Shown: piece after piece, positions 33,403 to 45,405 of the stretch | How positions within the stretch are numbered: the first letter of the stretch is position 1 | How the letters are laid out: each line of letters starts with the position of its first letter | From: Exophiala sp. HKRS030 | Lineage: Eukaryota; Ascomycota; Eurotiomycetes; Chaetothyriales; Herpotrichiellaceae | Assembly: GCA_023897205.1 (NCBI GenBank) | Contig: JAHWDD010000003.1 | Location: 1,367,665-1,431,664 of the forward strand | Length of the DNA stretch: 64,000 nucleotides | Direction of reading: 5' to 3' | Notes under the pieces: generated by a model | What the model was told of the DNA's origin: nothing | Database searches by the model: none | Seen by the model: the letters and a program-made list of their open reading frames with translations, nothing else | Position numbers and translations under genes: made by a program

Positions 33403-34091
33403 GGCCGGGATCCTTGATTAATGTTAACAAGCTATCAAGCAGATATTGGTCTTGTTTATAGACTCTGGCAAGCCTTACTACACTGTTGGATCTCCATTAG
33501 ATTACTACCGCACATACGGAGTACTGTAGCCTCTACTGAAGGGTCTGACTATTCTCGGCCTCGTTGCCATTTATTTTTCAGCCTTGCCGACGACCCGTTG
33601 TAAAAGCAGCGCATGATCATGCCTGCGCTGTAATTTGTGCGGAGATGATTGGTGCCCTTTGAAATAGAGGGGGAAAATGGCCCTAAAGATCATCAACGGG
33701 CACTAAAATAGGAAGCTCTTATAGGGCTTCTAGGCCCCCTGTTAGGGCTTTTCATAGGCGGAGCCTACACCCCCCCCGAAAAGTCAAGATTCATCAATAG
33801 GAAAAGGAGCGTGTGGCCTTTGAATTTCCCACCTTTTTTGGGCCCCAGCAGATCTTGAGAAAAGTGACACTTTGTTGTCAGACTCGTTGCGTGTACATGG
33901 ATCCTACCAATTCCGGTGTCGAATAACCCCTAATCATTTCTTTGAACCTTGTATCGTCAATTGTCGTTGACTATTATCTACCTAATTATTCTCTCTGCGG
34001 CGACAAGTGACCACGTTTGTTTCAGCACTTCCCTTTCTTCTAACCCTCGAAACTTCCACCCTCGATAAAAACCACGACAACTCACGCGACC
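33403..34091. other. Intergenic, divergent promoters of SPOUT gene and GDT1-type gene
   Basis: 689 bp with one exact TACGGAGTA at 33515-33523 and, at about 33655-33780, a block of repeated AGGGC/GGCCC and TAGG words ending in a run of eight C. The block resembles the one near 6540-6670 in words, but I could not align the two. No gene is seen. Confidence 0.5.
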
Positions 34092-35762
34092 ATGAAGATC
34101 GGACGACGGCGTGTTCAGATCCTCCTGTTCCTCCTCGCCTCTGCCCTTGCGGCGGAAGCCACAGATGCCTCCCTCCCTCGAGAGTCCATGGCCAGGAACT
34201 TTGCCAACGCAAGGTCACTGGGGGAAGTCGTCGCTGCGTCGGGAGGTACCACTGGGGGAGGAAAGTCATCACCGATCGGGACCGAACATGCTCCTGTAGA
34301 TGGCCGAGATGGAATGCCACACGAGGGACCCTTTGTCGAGACGAACGCAGAAAGAACGCGGAAGAAGACACAAGGGAAAGGGTACGAAGACGATCCGGTG
34401 GCTGAGAAATCACCATACACGAGCGGAGATCTTCCGCAAACCAACGATGCGGTGATGGATGACCGCCTGAAATCGAATCCAGCCGAGGGCACTAGAGGTG
34501 TGGAAGGCGGCATCTCAGAGAAATCCAAAGAGAACAGACTCTCCGACAAGAAACCTGATCCTCCCAAGGACGCCAGGCCTCTCCCACACCACGAAGCAGA
34601 GACTCTGCAAGACACAGATAAGACGCAAACATCCTCAGAAGATGAGCCCAAAAAGATCCTCACGGTAAGCAGTTCGCGCTCCCTCGTATTTTGGCGCATC
34701 CTATTGACCCCCTGATCGTAGGCACCCCAAGACCTCCCAGACAAACCTCACGATATCCCTTACCCCGAAAACCCATCTTCGCCGAAAGACAGCACCATCC
34801 TCTCGGAAAACCCGGACAAATCGTCAAAAGGAAAAGACCATGAACCGGCCGTCATTTCGCCCATGCACTCCCTGGTGCTCTCATTCACCATGATCCTCTT
34901 CTCCGAAGTGGGCGACAAGACATTCCTCGTCGCAGCGCTCATGGCCATGCGCCACCCCCGGGTCCTCGTCTTCACCGCTGCGTTCTCCGCTCTGATCACC
35001 ATGACCGTCCTTTCGGCCGTGCTGGGCCACGCCGTCCCGACGCTGATCCCCAAGACGCTCACCAACTTCGGCGCAGCTGGCCTGTTCCTGGTGTTCGGGG
35101 TCAAAATGCTGATCGAAGCGCGCGGCATGAGCCCAGACGACGGTGTCGGTGAAGAGATGAAGGAAGTCGAAATGGAACTGGAAGAAAAAGAACACCAACA
35201 ACGGCGGATGTCCCGACGGCGGTCGTCCATCTCCCCCTACGCCTTGGAAGCTGGTCGCGCAGGAATCGGACGAAAACACACCAACGGTCGATTACCTTCG
35301 CCTCCTGAAAGCCCGGCGAGTTCACGTGAGGCTTCCCCGGAGCGGCAGTCGACGTTCAAGAGCATGCTCGGCGGCATCAACAATCTGTTCTCACTCCTCC
35401 TGAGTCCAGCGTGGGTGCAGACCTTCGTCATGACCTTTTTGGGTGAATGGGGCGACAGGTCACAAATAGCGACCATCGCCATGGCAGCAGGCCAGGATTA
35501 CTGGTGGGTCACGGCGGGCGCATTGGGCGGGCATGCGATTTGTACCGGTGCGGCTGTACTTGGTGGTAGAGCCATTGCGGGCAGAGTCAGTATGAGAACT
35601 GGTAAGTCTTTCCGTCTTTTTTTTGGTTTTGTTCGAGTCAATACATGTAGTATCGGGACCGTGAGGCTAACGTTTTCCTTTTTCTCAAATACAGTGACCA
35701 TGGGAGGTGCGATTGCTTTCTTGGTCTTTGGCGTCATTTACCTTCTCGAAGCCGTGTATTGA
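34092..35762 (+). CDS. gdt1: GDT1/TMEM165-type cation antiporter
   Basis: Three exons, 34092..34664, 34722..35601 and 35695..35762, give 506 aa. Introns are 57 and 93 bp. An N-terminal signal sequence (RRRVQILLFLLASALAAEA) is followed by about 210 residues of charged, disordered lumenal sequence. Then come two UPF0016 repeats of three helices each. Each repeat carries the E-x-G-D-(K/R)-(T/S) ion motif: SEVGDKTF near residue 253 and GEWGDRSQ near residue 431. An acidic, Ser-rich loop separates them. Gdt1 moves Ca2+ and Mn2+ into the Golgi in exchange for protons and supports glycosylation. The pre-domain leader is longer than in yeast Gdt1, as is common in filamentous fungi. Confidence 0.93.
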
Positions 35763-37260
35763 TTTGCAAACTACTATCGATTCAATGATTTCTTTTTGGA
35801 TTTGTTGGGTTTTTTTTGATGTTTCTCATTCAATTTCTCCTGAAGAGGAAAAGGAAGACCAGGGACATACAACAAAACAGGATGGTTTGACAACTCATGG
35901 AGTGATTGGGGCTTTTCAAAGAGAGTGTGTGTATCATAAAAATGCGTCATCTGATACCTCTGGTAACGGAGGTGGATATCATGAAATCCTGGGGACCTGA
36001 GAACCGAACGATTTGCAAGAATATAATTCTTTTTTTTTTGAGGCGACCGGGTACCAGGTACCTAGGTAGTATATGTACATGTACCTGTACTTGATTCTAC
36101 AGACTTTACAGCTTTTCTGGTTTTGTGTGGAACCATTTCAGGCAAACAAAAAGAAAGGAAAACGAAGAGAAAAAGGGGGTTAACGGTGCCACGCACCAGC
36201 TCGTGTCGATTGATGTGGTCATCCGAAAAGGGAACGATAAAAATAAAAACTACGGAGGACCTTGATCAGATCAAACTCGATTGTACTCCGTCATACAAAG
36301 TAAGTGAATAGGTAAAGGTCAGTACTCGCTGACTCTCCTGGAATTCATGTAGCCCAGTAAATGTCTACAACAGTGTGAGGTGATTTGATCAAGGCGTTTC
36401 CCAACGACAGATAAAAGTTAAGCAAGGGCGAAAAAGGTTCTGGTCGAGGTGAAGTGATCGAAAACACACCTCGACTGGACTGTTGACCACCAGCCTAGGT
36501 AACCACTGGAGCTGAGGGGTCATTCTGCTGTCTCTTCCAGACGGAGTACTGCTGTCCTATCCTGGACAAAGTCATAAAGGCATTAATTGATTCATCGACA
36601 TGTAAAATTTGTGTGGAAACAAAAGTTCTGCCATTGCAAGAAACACACAAAACACTCCATCCATCCAGCCTGTCCAGCTCAAACCGACCCTTTCCATGGC
36701 CAATGACTCCAAAATTGAAAAAAAGGGACTTTTTTCTGGTACGTATCGACCGAAACCGTTCGGGAATGTTGTCACTGAATCGGTGGTCCTGTAATCCTGT
36801 GATCCTCGAAAACGCCAAATTAGAAAGGACAGTTCCAACGAAGCCATTCCATTTCCCATTTTCGCCCATAGTCTCGGAGACCTTTCCAGAAACTCCAGAG
36901 AGCCCAAGTCCAATTCTCACCCCAGGTCAAACGAGGCGCACGAAAGATTGCGGATTCAAACTTCATCTGCACCAAATCCATTGACCGTACCCTTGAGAAC
37001 ACATTCCACAATTCGTATTTCCGATAAAATCAAGTGATGGCCAATTAACACAAATTTCCGCAAGGCAAAAGTCGTAAAAAAGAGCCTGACTCACCTCTGA
37101 CCAGGCAGAGAGAATGGTTGAGCGGCTTGTAAATTCGGTGAGGAACAAGCTCGAGCCGAATGGGGAATCATGATGCCTTCAAGACTCTCAATCGAGACGC
37201 TGCTCAGCATCATGAACAAAAGAGGCGGCAGATTTCATCCAAAGATTGTCATAAAACAAT
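35763..37260. other. 1.5-kb convergent intergenic region
   Basis: Between the stops of the GDT1-type gene and the gene at 37261. At 36041-36075 is a GCGACC...GGTACCTAGGTAG element after a run of T, related to the one at 3428. Palindromic TATGTACATGTACCTGTAC follows. Short open frames at 36495-36920 have no family signal. No gene is called. Confidence 0.5.
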
Positions 37261-39756
37261 TCAACCTCTCTGCTTCGGGCGGCTCAACATGTTCAAACGG
37301 GTCAGGCTGAGAATACCCTTGCCCTTACGTGCATCAGCAGTCTTTTTTGCCATTTCTCGCGCCATGCTCTGTCGAGGTTTCTTTGCTTCAGCTCTGGGCT
37401 TCTCGGGCGGACTGGTGAAGCTACCGACTTTTGCACGCTTGCCACCACGTTTCGCGCCTTCATCTTGCTCCTCAGGCTGCGGAGTGTCGCACCAACCGCC
37501 AGGTACAGATGGCATGACGCTGATACGTCGGTTCTCTTTTCCGGCAGACACGAAGGAGTCTTCGTCTTCGTTGGAAGCCGTCGATTCGCGACGCCGCTTC
37601 TTACCAGGGATACCGTGAGGCACGGTCTGCACCTCCGCATCCTCGAAAGGCTGGACCAACTCGGTGACACCTGATGTTCTGACGCGACGGATTGTAGATG
37701 GCGATGGTCGTGAGAAATTAGTATTGCTTGGTGATCTCATGATCTTGTCAACGTGGACAGTTGGGCCGCTCTTGTTGGCCGCAGCATTGAAGGAAGCAAA
37801 ATTTGATGGCTGCGTAGGGCGTGAGGGGTGATGAAGAGTTGTGAAGATGGACTTGAAGTCCTTGGATTCCCGACGCTTGTGGTCCTTGGCTTTCTTCTCG
37901 AAAGACTTGCCAGATCCAGGTTGCGCAGGGCTTGAGGACATGGCAGGTAAGACCGGATAATCGATCTCGCTTTCTGCATCTTCCCAAGCATCGTCCCCAT
38001 CATCGTCACCAAGCACATATGCAGCTGGATCATACGCGACAAGTGGCTCAAGTGCCTTTCCAGGAGTGAGCTGTGTTGGGAGCTTGGCTGGGCTAGGGCT
38101 TCCAGCTGCCAGTTTGACAGCATATCTCGATTTCACACTGGGTGTAAAGTCTACCTTCTTCACATCGCCACTGCCATTAGAAGCAGTTGCCGGTCGCTTT
38201 GGAGTGCCTTGACGTTCTTGAGTCGGGGGCATGATGTCAGTCTTACGGCCAGTTCGTAGGATCGATTTCAACCCATTGAATTTTGGTAGGCGAGATGAGA
38301 AGCCAGGGTGCTTCAAGGGAGACGAGCATTGAACGGTGGCTTCGGATTGCACAAACTTTGCCGACTCTGGCGATGGCGATGAAGAAGAATCATTTTCAGG
38401 CGGCGGTGGGAGTGGTCGATCAAGTCTTGATTTGTCGACAGGAGGAAATTTGAAAGGGTTCTGAGCACAAGATCCTCCATGCGCTGTAGCAGGTCGCACA
38501 CTTGGTATGCTCGAGTTTGTCCTCAAAGATTTAACAGATGCTGGCCGCTTCAGCGAAGGAGCTTTGTTCGGCGACGAGACCGGGATCTGACTTGCTGCAG
38601 CTCTTGCTAACGAGGCCTTGGTGGGGGAAAACAAGTGGCTGGATATAGGCTTGGGCAATGTCCGTACAGGCTGCGGTGGCTCTACTAACCGACTTGCCGA
38701 GACATCATGGAACTCGGAATGTCGAGCAAGTTTGGCGGGTGCTGTGTTTTCAATTCGTTCTGATTGAAACGGGATAGACTTGAAGGGGCTGACAGAAGTT
38801 GGGCGCCCGAGAAATTGCGGCGGTCGCCGCGCCGGACTGCCCTTTCCAGCAGTTCGGGGTCGCTCACTCTCGTCCAGACCTGCCTTAGAGCCGCTTCTCT
38901 TGAGTGACTGTGTAGTTGGTTGCGCAAAACTAGGCTTTCCTCGGAATGCTGAAGGGTGATTCGCGATCGAATCCATCTTCTTGAACTGAGCCATGTGGAT
39001 ATCACTAAACCGACCAGCTTTCCCCTTGGGTTTCGCAATTCTTCTGCCGGAAGCGTTGATTCCATTGAACTCGGCCTCAGCCTTGTCGTCCTTGTCTTGC
39101 TGAGCATCTCGTTCAGCCTGCATCTGCGCCTTGATCCTAGCTGCCTCTTCTCTTACATTGTCCATTAATTCTTGTGCCTCAGTGCTCAATTGAGATTCGG
39201 CCCCGAACTTGAAGTCAAAGTTGGTAGATTGGAAATGCGCAGGGGTGCTTGTTCTAGCTTTGGACGGGGTGTTTTGTGCACTCGCGATTGTCTGCGGACG
39301 GGAAGAGATATCGACAAAGCCTAGCTTGAGGCCAGAGTCGGGAGCTTTTGTTGTGGTATGATGAGCGTGTTCAGGATGCATCTCGCCTCGATCGACTCGT
39401 GGTTCGGTTTTGGGTGTCTTGAGGCCCGAGAGCCTCGAAAGTTGAGATTTGGCGGTTGCGGCGGACGCGGGAGTCTCAACAACATCATCAATTGACTGAG
39501 GCTCACCGACCTCGGGAGTTTCGTCTCGTTCTATGAGGGATCCGAGCACAGCTGTACTTTGTTTACGAGCAGATTGTCGCTATCAAGCAGTCAGTCTCCG
39601 AGTCGATGCTAATATGACTGCGAAACGCGGATGCCGACTGCTGTGTGGTGCGAGGAGCAGATATATCATAACAAACACCCGCAAAGTGAGGGCGAACATT
39701 ACCTGAGGTTGAGCATTCTTACTCAAACGAGCAGATCTACGACGTGGCGTAGCCAT
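37261..39756 (-). CDS. Uncharacterised disordered nuclear-type protein with PP1-docking-like motifs
   Basis: Complement of two exons, 39703..39756 and 37261..39579, giving 790 aa. The 123-bp intron (GTAATG...GATAG) sits after MATPRRRSARLSKNAQPQ. I do not recognise a named family. Visible features are a basic start, a short coiled coil at about 138-180 (TEAQELMDNVREEAARIKA), a compact conserved-looking block (GRFSDIHMAQFKKMDSIANH), and long Ser/Pro-rich stretches. GLKSILR (about residue 455) is followed some 35 residues later by KKVDF, the order of SILK and RVxF sites in protein phosphatase 1 regulators. Several KR-rich nuclear-import-like clusters and a basic end (SLTRLNMLSRPKQRG) follow. A role in chromosome or spindle regulation is only a guess. 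Confidence 0.85.
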
Positions 39757-40749
39757 CCTCGACCATAGGCGATGAATATGGAAATGGCGCACAGGACAAG
39801 AAGAAGGATAGAGGGTAATATGAAATGTACAGTACGAGCAGTCGTAGGGTCTCGCTAGAGGTGGTCTGTGGTGGATTGATTGTTGAGATGGAAAGATTGG
39901 CTGCTTTGCTGCGATGCTCGATTTCTCAGAATGACGTGACCAAGTAAACAATCCCCGTCGCTCTTGGCGCTTGGCAACAACACCAGATCACGTGTCGCTA
40001 ATGGCATCGCCAATTCTCAGCCTCACCATCACCAGCCTTTCACTTCCGGTGCCCATGTCTTCGGCGACCAGGGGGATCCTATTCGAATCAATCCGCTAAC
40101 CTCAAGCACGCATTTTGGCAGTGTTCTTCTGCCCGCTCTAGCCTTTCGGAGTAAATGCTATGGATCTTTCGCGCTGACGAAGATCATTCTCACTCCACTG
40201 ATTGAACTGAGCGAGGTGAGTAGTACATATGTACGAGCCAGCTCGAAAGTTCAACGGAAAAGCAATTCTCATCCTCAGACATCGTTCCTTCGGACTAGCC
40301 AGTACACGTGTCACGATCTATATTTTTTTGTCCTCAGGCCGTACCTCTTCGTGCTACAAGAGCTTGCCTCATGTGAAGGAATGAGCGCCGCCGCAGCCAA
40401 GGTCTTCTTTCTGATTGTCAAAATACCTCGTGTTACAGTCGGCGGAGAATTGCAGCTCTCATAGGCAGATCAATGATCGGATCCACCATCCTAGACTCGT
40501 TTATAAGCTCCTATGTCTGGCTAGAGCTGACATTGTCTGCGATCGAGGACCTGAAGAATTCAAGGCTGAGTCCTGAGATGACCTGTAGCCACAGTTGATC
40601 ACTCAACCAACCATTGGCCCACAAGCAACGGCGATGTGCAACACCAGTCTCCGTCCTCACCCCCTTCATTTTTGTGACCTCCTCGTTCTCCTGCTATCCT
40701 TTTGCGCGGTAACGATATCCATCACTTCATTCCTGATTCCGATGTCAAT
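39757..40749. other. 1.0-kb intergenic region
   Basis: Between two divergent genes. The plus-strand frame 39964-40464 is open for 166 codons but starts without ATG. It contains a GTGAGT donor-like site at 40215 and CCTCAG acceptor-like sites near 40279 and 40338. I could not assemble a convincing gene from these, so the region stays unassigned. Confidence 0.4.
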
Positions 40750-42597
40750 ATGGATGCCTACCGCTTCTTCCTCGCGCTTTTTGCTTTGACTCAACTAACT
40801 GTTGTTCGCGCTGGAGTCTCGCTCGACTCAGTCAAGAATTTCTGCAGAAGAATCGGACATAGCTCCGTGGTGAAGAATCGGACACTGTACATCAATGGCG
40901 GAATTGAAACATTTGTTGATTTTGGTGCCGACGGACAGCAAGACACGAAAACGATTATCAGCGGCATCAACGAGAACCTCATCTGTGTCGACATGACAGC
41001 GTCGGGATTGGAAAACGAATGTCTCAATATCCCAGACGATATATCAGCGGATCGGTCGAAGGGTTTTCAGGTCCAATCAACGTACATGATGCCTCTCTGT
41101 TTGCCGGGAAGAATGATTCCACAACGCTTCATATGTTTGGTGGCACCACGTCCGGATTCAACGAGTCCTTCCGCTATTTTGAAGTCGCTCCTACAACTCA
41201 ATATGCTGTTTGGTCTTATGATATGAGAGATGATACATGGCTGGCAGTTGACACGTCAGGAGCGCTCGATACAATTCCTTCCTGGGGTGCAAGCACCGAA
41301 GTACCCGACTTGGGTTTGGCATTCTTTGTAGGCGGCCAAATCGACAGTGGTACTGCAGACACGACGCAAAATCTAGGCGATGAAACCATCGGGGTCGGCG
41401 GTATGGTAGTCATCAATACCACGACCAACAACGTCAAAAATCTCACGGTGGACGAGTCGGTTAGGAGTAATCGTCAGGGTGCTGGAATGGTGTATGTCGC
41501 TAATTTCGGAGAGTCAGGTGTTCTTGTGCTGCTCGGAGGAGAAACGCAAGCAGACGGGCTACTCGCAATGGACGATATAACAACCTTTGATGTCAACAGT
41601 ACCGACCTCAGCGATAGTCCATCGCCAAACACAAACTTCTGGTACTCACAAAAGGCCAGTGGCGACATTCCTTCCTCTCGCACAGATTTTTGCCTCGTTG
41701 CTGCGCCGGCTCAGGACAACAGCAGCACCAACATTTACCTCTATGGCGGAACTTCAGAATCCACAATCTTCGATGATATCTATGTCTTGAGTTTACCATC
41801 CTTCACATGGGTCAAGGTATTCACTGGTCAAGATGCCTGCTGGTCTGTGACGTGCCATTTTCTAGCTCGAAGACAAATGATCACCGTCGGAGGTGGAGGA
41901 AAGTCTAGCAATATATCGCATGATTGCAACTGGGAACAGAAAAGCTTGGCTGTGCTCGACCTGAGTACCATCAGCTGGGGTAGCGTTTTCGATGCCAATG
42001 CTGGCCAGTATGATGTGCCGGATGATGTGGTGGCGGCCATTGGTGGGGAGTAAGTACTTGATATCCCATGCGTAGGTCAGAACTCACTGACAATGTTTTA
42101 GCCCAACAGGTGGTGCTACCAAGACACAGCCCGAGGCAGGGTGGACAGATTCTTCACTTTCTCGGCTCTTCAGCATCAAAACAGCAACAACCTCCTCGGT
42201 TCCTGGGACCACCTCGACTGCAGTCTCGAATCCATATGATGTCTCGTCGGACACAGATCATGGCATATCAGGTGGTGCCGTTGCTGGAATTGTTATTGGT
42301 GCGGTGGCTTTTGTGGCCATCGCCTGTGGTGGAATTTTCTTCTACTCACGATCACGTCGTTCGGCAAAAGACACTGAGGTAAGAGACGAACTTGAAAAAG
42401 ACGGTCTGCCCAGCTATAGCAGTGATTCCTCGCAAGGGACAGCAGAACTTGTTTGAACGCATCAGGCCGCCGAACTTGCAGCCAAACAAAGAGTGTCCAG
42501 TAACACTGTACCCCAAGAACCCGTCGAGAAGGATGCGGGAACCGTTATTGGTCCGCACCCTTCTGCACGACAGACTGGTATTGTAGAGATGGAGTGA
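40750..42597 (+). CDS. Kelch-repeat single-pass membrane protein, reading frame probably damaged
   Basis: ATG 40750 starts a signal peptide (MDAYRFFLALFALTQLTVVRA) and a Kelch-like beta-propeller rich in GG, N-x-T and Tyr (TLYINGGIE, LHMFGGTT, IYLYGGTSE). A transmembrane helix follows (GAVAGIVIGAVAFVAIACGGIFFY). An intact model is possible: 40750..41000, 41048..42049, 42102..42378, 509 aa. However, the first intron needs a poor donor (GTCGGG, 47 bp) and would delete a family-like segment, DWKTNVSI, that is readable in a third frame at 41006-41029. A good tail frame, 42468-42597, also lies beyond the stop and would need a further shift. The middle intron (42050..42101, GTAAGT...TTTTAG) is sound. 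It is either a pseudogene, a sequence error, or unusual splicing. Confidence 0.65.
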
Positions 42598-43376
42598 TGG
42601 GATGGTATTGGAGTCTCTGCACGATTTTAGCGATCTCCGATGGCAATGTCGATAATCAGACGTTTTAATGTGATTTCGATCTTCGATGTAACAAAGCCAT
42701 ATTCCTTATCAGCTTTGCCCAGGCCCGGGACGAGGACAAGCACGAGGAAGCCAGCGAATGATATAGGCCCTTAACTTGGCTGTCACGTAATGAGAGTCGA
42801 GCCCCGAGATGCCTATAACAACGTGGAGCGATCCCTGCACGTTGACGTCTCGTACATCCCTTTGCCGGGGTTTCTTTTTAAGATATACCAAGCATAACAC
42901 AAGCATACCCAAAATTCTGATCACAAGATCAAGCGTATGCTTTGCCATTCTTCGCTTCATCACAGCGAATGTGAGTCGCAGAAGATGTTCATCCCACGAA
43001 AACTACTGCCGCTTCAACTGTGACTGGGAATCCTTAGACTGCCCCAAGATTGACAAGGGTCCGTGGCGATGTATAACAAAAACTCCACCTTCGCGGCATG
43101 CATTGACAATCCCTCGCACCATCGAATTCCCCATGACGTCGCAGGCTTTTTCGCGATCCCGACAGCAACAATGTCATCATACTGCTCGCATGACTATATA
43201 CCCCTCCCAGCGATGGGTCGCGATCGCATGTGTGAAGGGTTTTCTGCTTTCAATATCTATCGTCGACCTTGACGAATAGCGTGGACTTGCTGGGTATCAG
43301 TGCCACTGAGGCTTTCGAACCGTATCCTCACGTCAACAGCTAGATACAGTAAAACATTCGAGACCACGACATCATC
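42598..43376. other. Intergenic, upstream of amino-acid transporter
   Basis: 779 bp. Some frames are open over 42809-43279 but lack ATG starts and family features. No repeat, RNA gene or motif was recognised. Confidence 0.5.
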
Positions 43377-45025
43377 ATGGCTTCTCGATCGCCGACTCTG
43401 CGTGCCTCTGCGGAGCCCTATAGCACTGATGTAGAGAAGGATGCGCGGCCCCTTGACAGCGCTCGCTACGAAGACTCTCAACGTCCCTACATGTCCGGAG
43501 ATGGCGAGAAGCGGCGTCGCTCTTCACTGGGCTCAGCATTCCGAGGCCAAAGCGTGGATATGGAGTCAGATCCCTTCGGAGATGAAGATGACGGCGATGG
43601 TGTCAAGTATCGCACATTGAAGTGGTGGTAAGTAGTATCCGCATGCATTGCCCTGCAATCATATACTGACAAGTCCCGACAGGCAATGCAGTATGAGTAT
43701 GTTTCAACTGAACGCCGAATAACCTGAGAAGGCATTCTAACACGTACCTCTTTGCAGTTATGATCGCAGAGACCATCTCTTTGGGCATTCTTTCGCTGCC
43801 TTCCGTGCTGGCTACCATCGGGATGGCCCCAGGAGCAATTTTGATTCTCAGCCTGGGTATCGTTGCGACTTATTCTGGTTATGTCATAGGCCAATTCAAG
43901 ATGGCTCATCCATGGGTAAGCTCAGCCGTCTGGTCATGATAAGAAACTTTCCTGACAGCCGGTCTGTAGGTTCACAATATGGCCGATGCAGGGTATGTCC
44001 TTTTCAAGCCACTTGGCCCACGATGGGCAGCCGTGATGCGCGAAGTCTTTGGTGCTGCTCAGACCATCTTCCTCATCTTCAGCATGGCAAGTCACATCTT
44101 GACATGGACCATCTGCCTCAATACTCTGACCGACGGAGCCGCCTGCACGATAGCCTGGGGCATCATCGGGCTGGTTATTTTCTGGATTTGCGACATTCCT
44201 CGGACTCTGTTGAAGGTCTCTTGGCTTTCGTGTGCGAGCTTCCTCTCCATCATCACGGCAGTGATTGTGTGCATGGCTGGAGTGGGTTCCAGAAACCCTG
44301 CCCATGGCAATTATCATGCGACGCAAACAGCAACATTCGCTACGGCTTTTCTCAGCGTCACAAACATTGTGTTCGCGTATGCTGGACATGTCGCTTTCTT
44401 CAGCTTCATCTCGGAGATGCGCAACCCCAAAGACTTCCCGAAGGCATTGGTGCTGTTACAGGTCACCGACACGGCCATGTACTTCCTTGTCGCGATGGTG
44501 ATATACGCATACGGGGGAGACGACGTCGACTCACCGGCCCTGGGCACCGCTGGCAAGGTTGTCGGGAAAATCGCATGGGGTTTGGCTATCCCTACCATCA
44601 TCGTAGCTGGTGTGATCTATGGTCATGTCGCTTCGAAGTACATATATGTCCGACTGTTCCGAGGGACCAAGCACATGTCTAAACGGACACTGTTGGCTGT
44701 AGGCAGCTGGCTCGCCATCACTTTGACCATTTGGGTGATTGCTTGGGTCATTGCAGAGTCCATTCCAAACTTCAATGACCTGCTCGCATTGATCTCGAGT
44801 TTGTTTGCAGCCTGGTTTACCTACGGTATCTCTGGCATCTTCTGGCTCTTCTTGAACTGGGGGCAATACACCAAGAACTGGAAGAAGATCTCTCTCACTG
44901 GAGTCAATTTGGCTTTGTTTGGCATGGGCGCCGGTATCTGTGGAATGGGATTGTATGCCAGTGGTTATGCTATTCACAACGAGCCAGGTGGAAGCAGCTG
45001 GACTTGTGCGAGCAACGCACAGTAA
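43377..45025 (+). CDS. Neutral amino-acid transporter, AAAP/Mtr family
   Basis: Four exons, 43377..43627, 43683..43696, 43758..43915 and 43970..45025, give 492 aa. Exon 2 is a 14-nt microexon (GCAATGCAGTATGA) with clean GT/AG flanks; the frame needs it. Introns are 55, 61 and 54 bp. The N-terminal 85 residues are cytosolic and acidic. The Aa_trans domain starts at KYRTLKWWQCSMIMIAETISLGILSLP, where the GILSLP motif marks helix 1, followed by about ten more helices. The family (N. crassa Mtr and relatives) imports neutral aliphatic and aromatic amino acids at the plasma membrane. An intact DMESDPFGDEDD acidic stretch precedes the first helix, as in relatives. Substrate is by family only. Confidence 0.92.
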
Positions 45026-45405
45026 GGCGACATGCCTTTGAGCATCGCGTTGATAGGATCAATGCTGGTTACATTCTCTTTTGCAGCTGTACGAATAGTA
45101 ATATGTTCATAACTGAGATCGATGTCTTCATACGCACCTTGACTCTGATTCTGCAATCATCTCTCGTTTGTCTCTGACAACGAAATGTGATTCATGGAAC
45201 GACCTGGCAGGAAATGTTTCAATTACATGCTATTGTTCAATTTAGTCTCACATGTAGTAATAAATAACACCGAACAGGCAGTTTTCCATCGAGGGCGGTC
45301 GTCAGGTCCAATACCTTTCACTCTCCCCCTTCTTTTTGTGCAGTAGACCATCACTCGCCTGTGAACATTCGACCCGTGACTTGCACTGCACATCACTTTT
45401 CCAAT
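45026..45405. other. Intergenic, upstream of DnaJ/TPR gene
   Basis: 380 bp holding the transporter 3' end and the leader of the next gene. A short C/T-rich stretch lies at 45317-45340. Nothing else is seen. Confidence 0.5.

Noticed and set aside
36495..36920. 141-codon minus-strand frame in the 35.8-37.3 kb gap
   Set aside because: The start is not an ATG, two overlapping frames are equally open, and no domain is seen.
39964..40464. 166-codon plus-strand frame with donor- and acceptor-like sites
   Set aside because: There is no ATG near its beginning, and no combination of the splice sites gave a recognisable protein.
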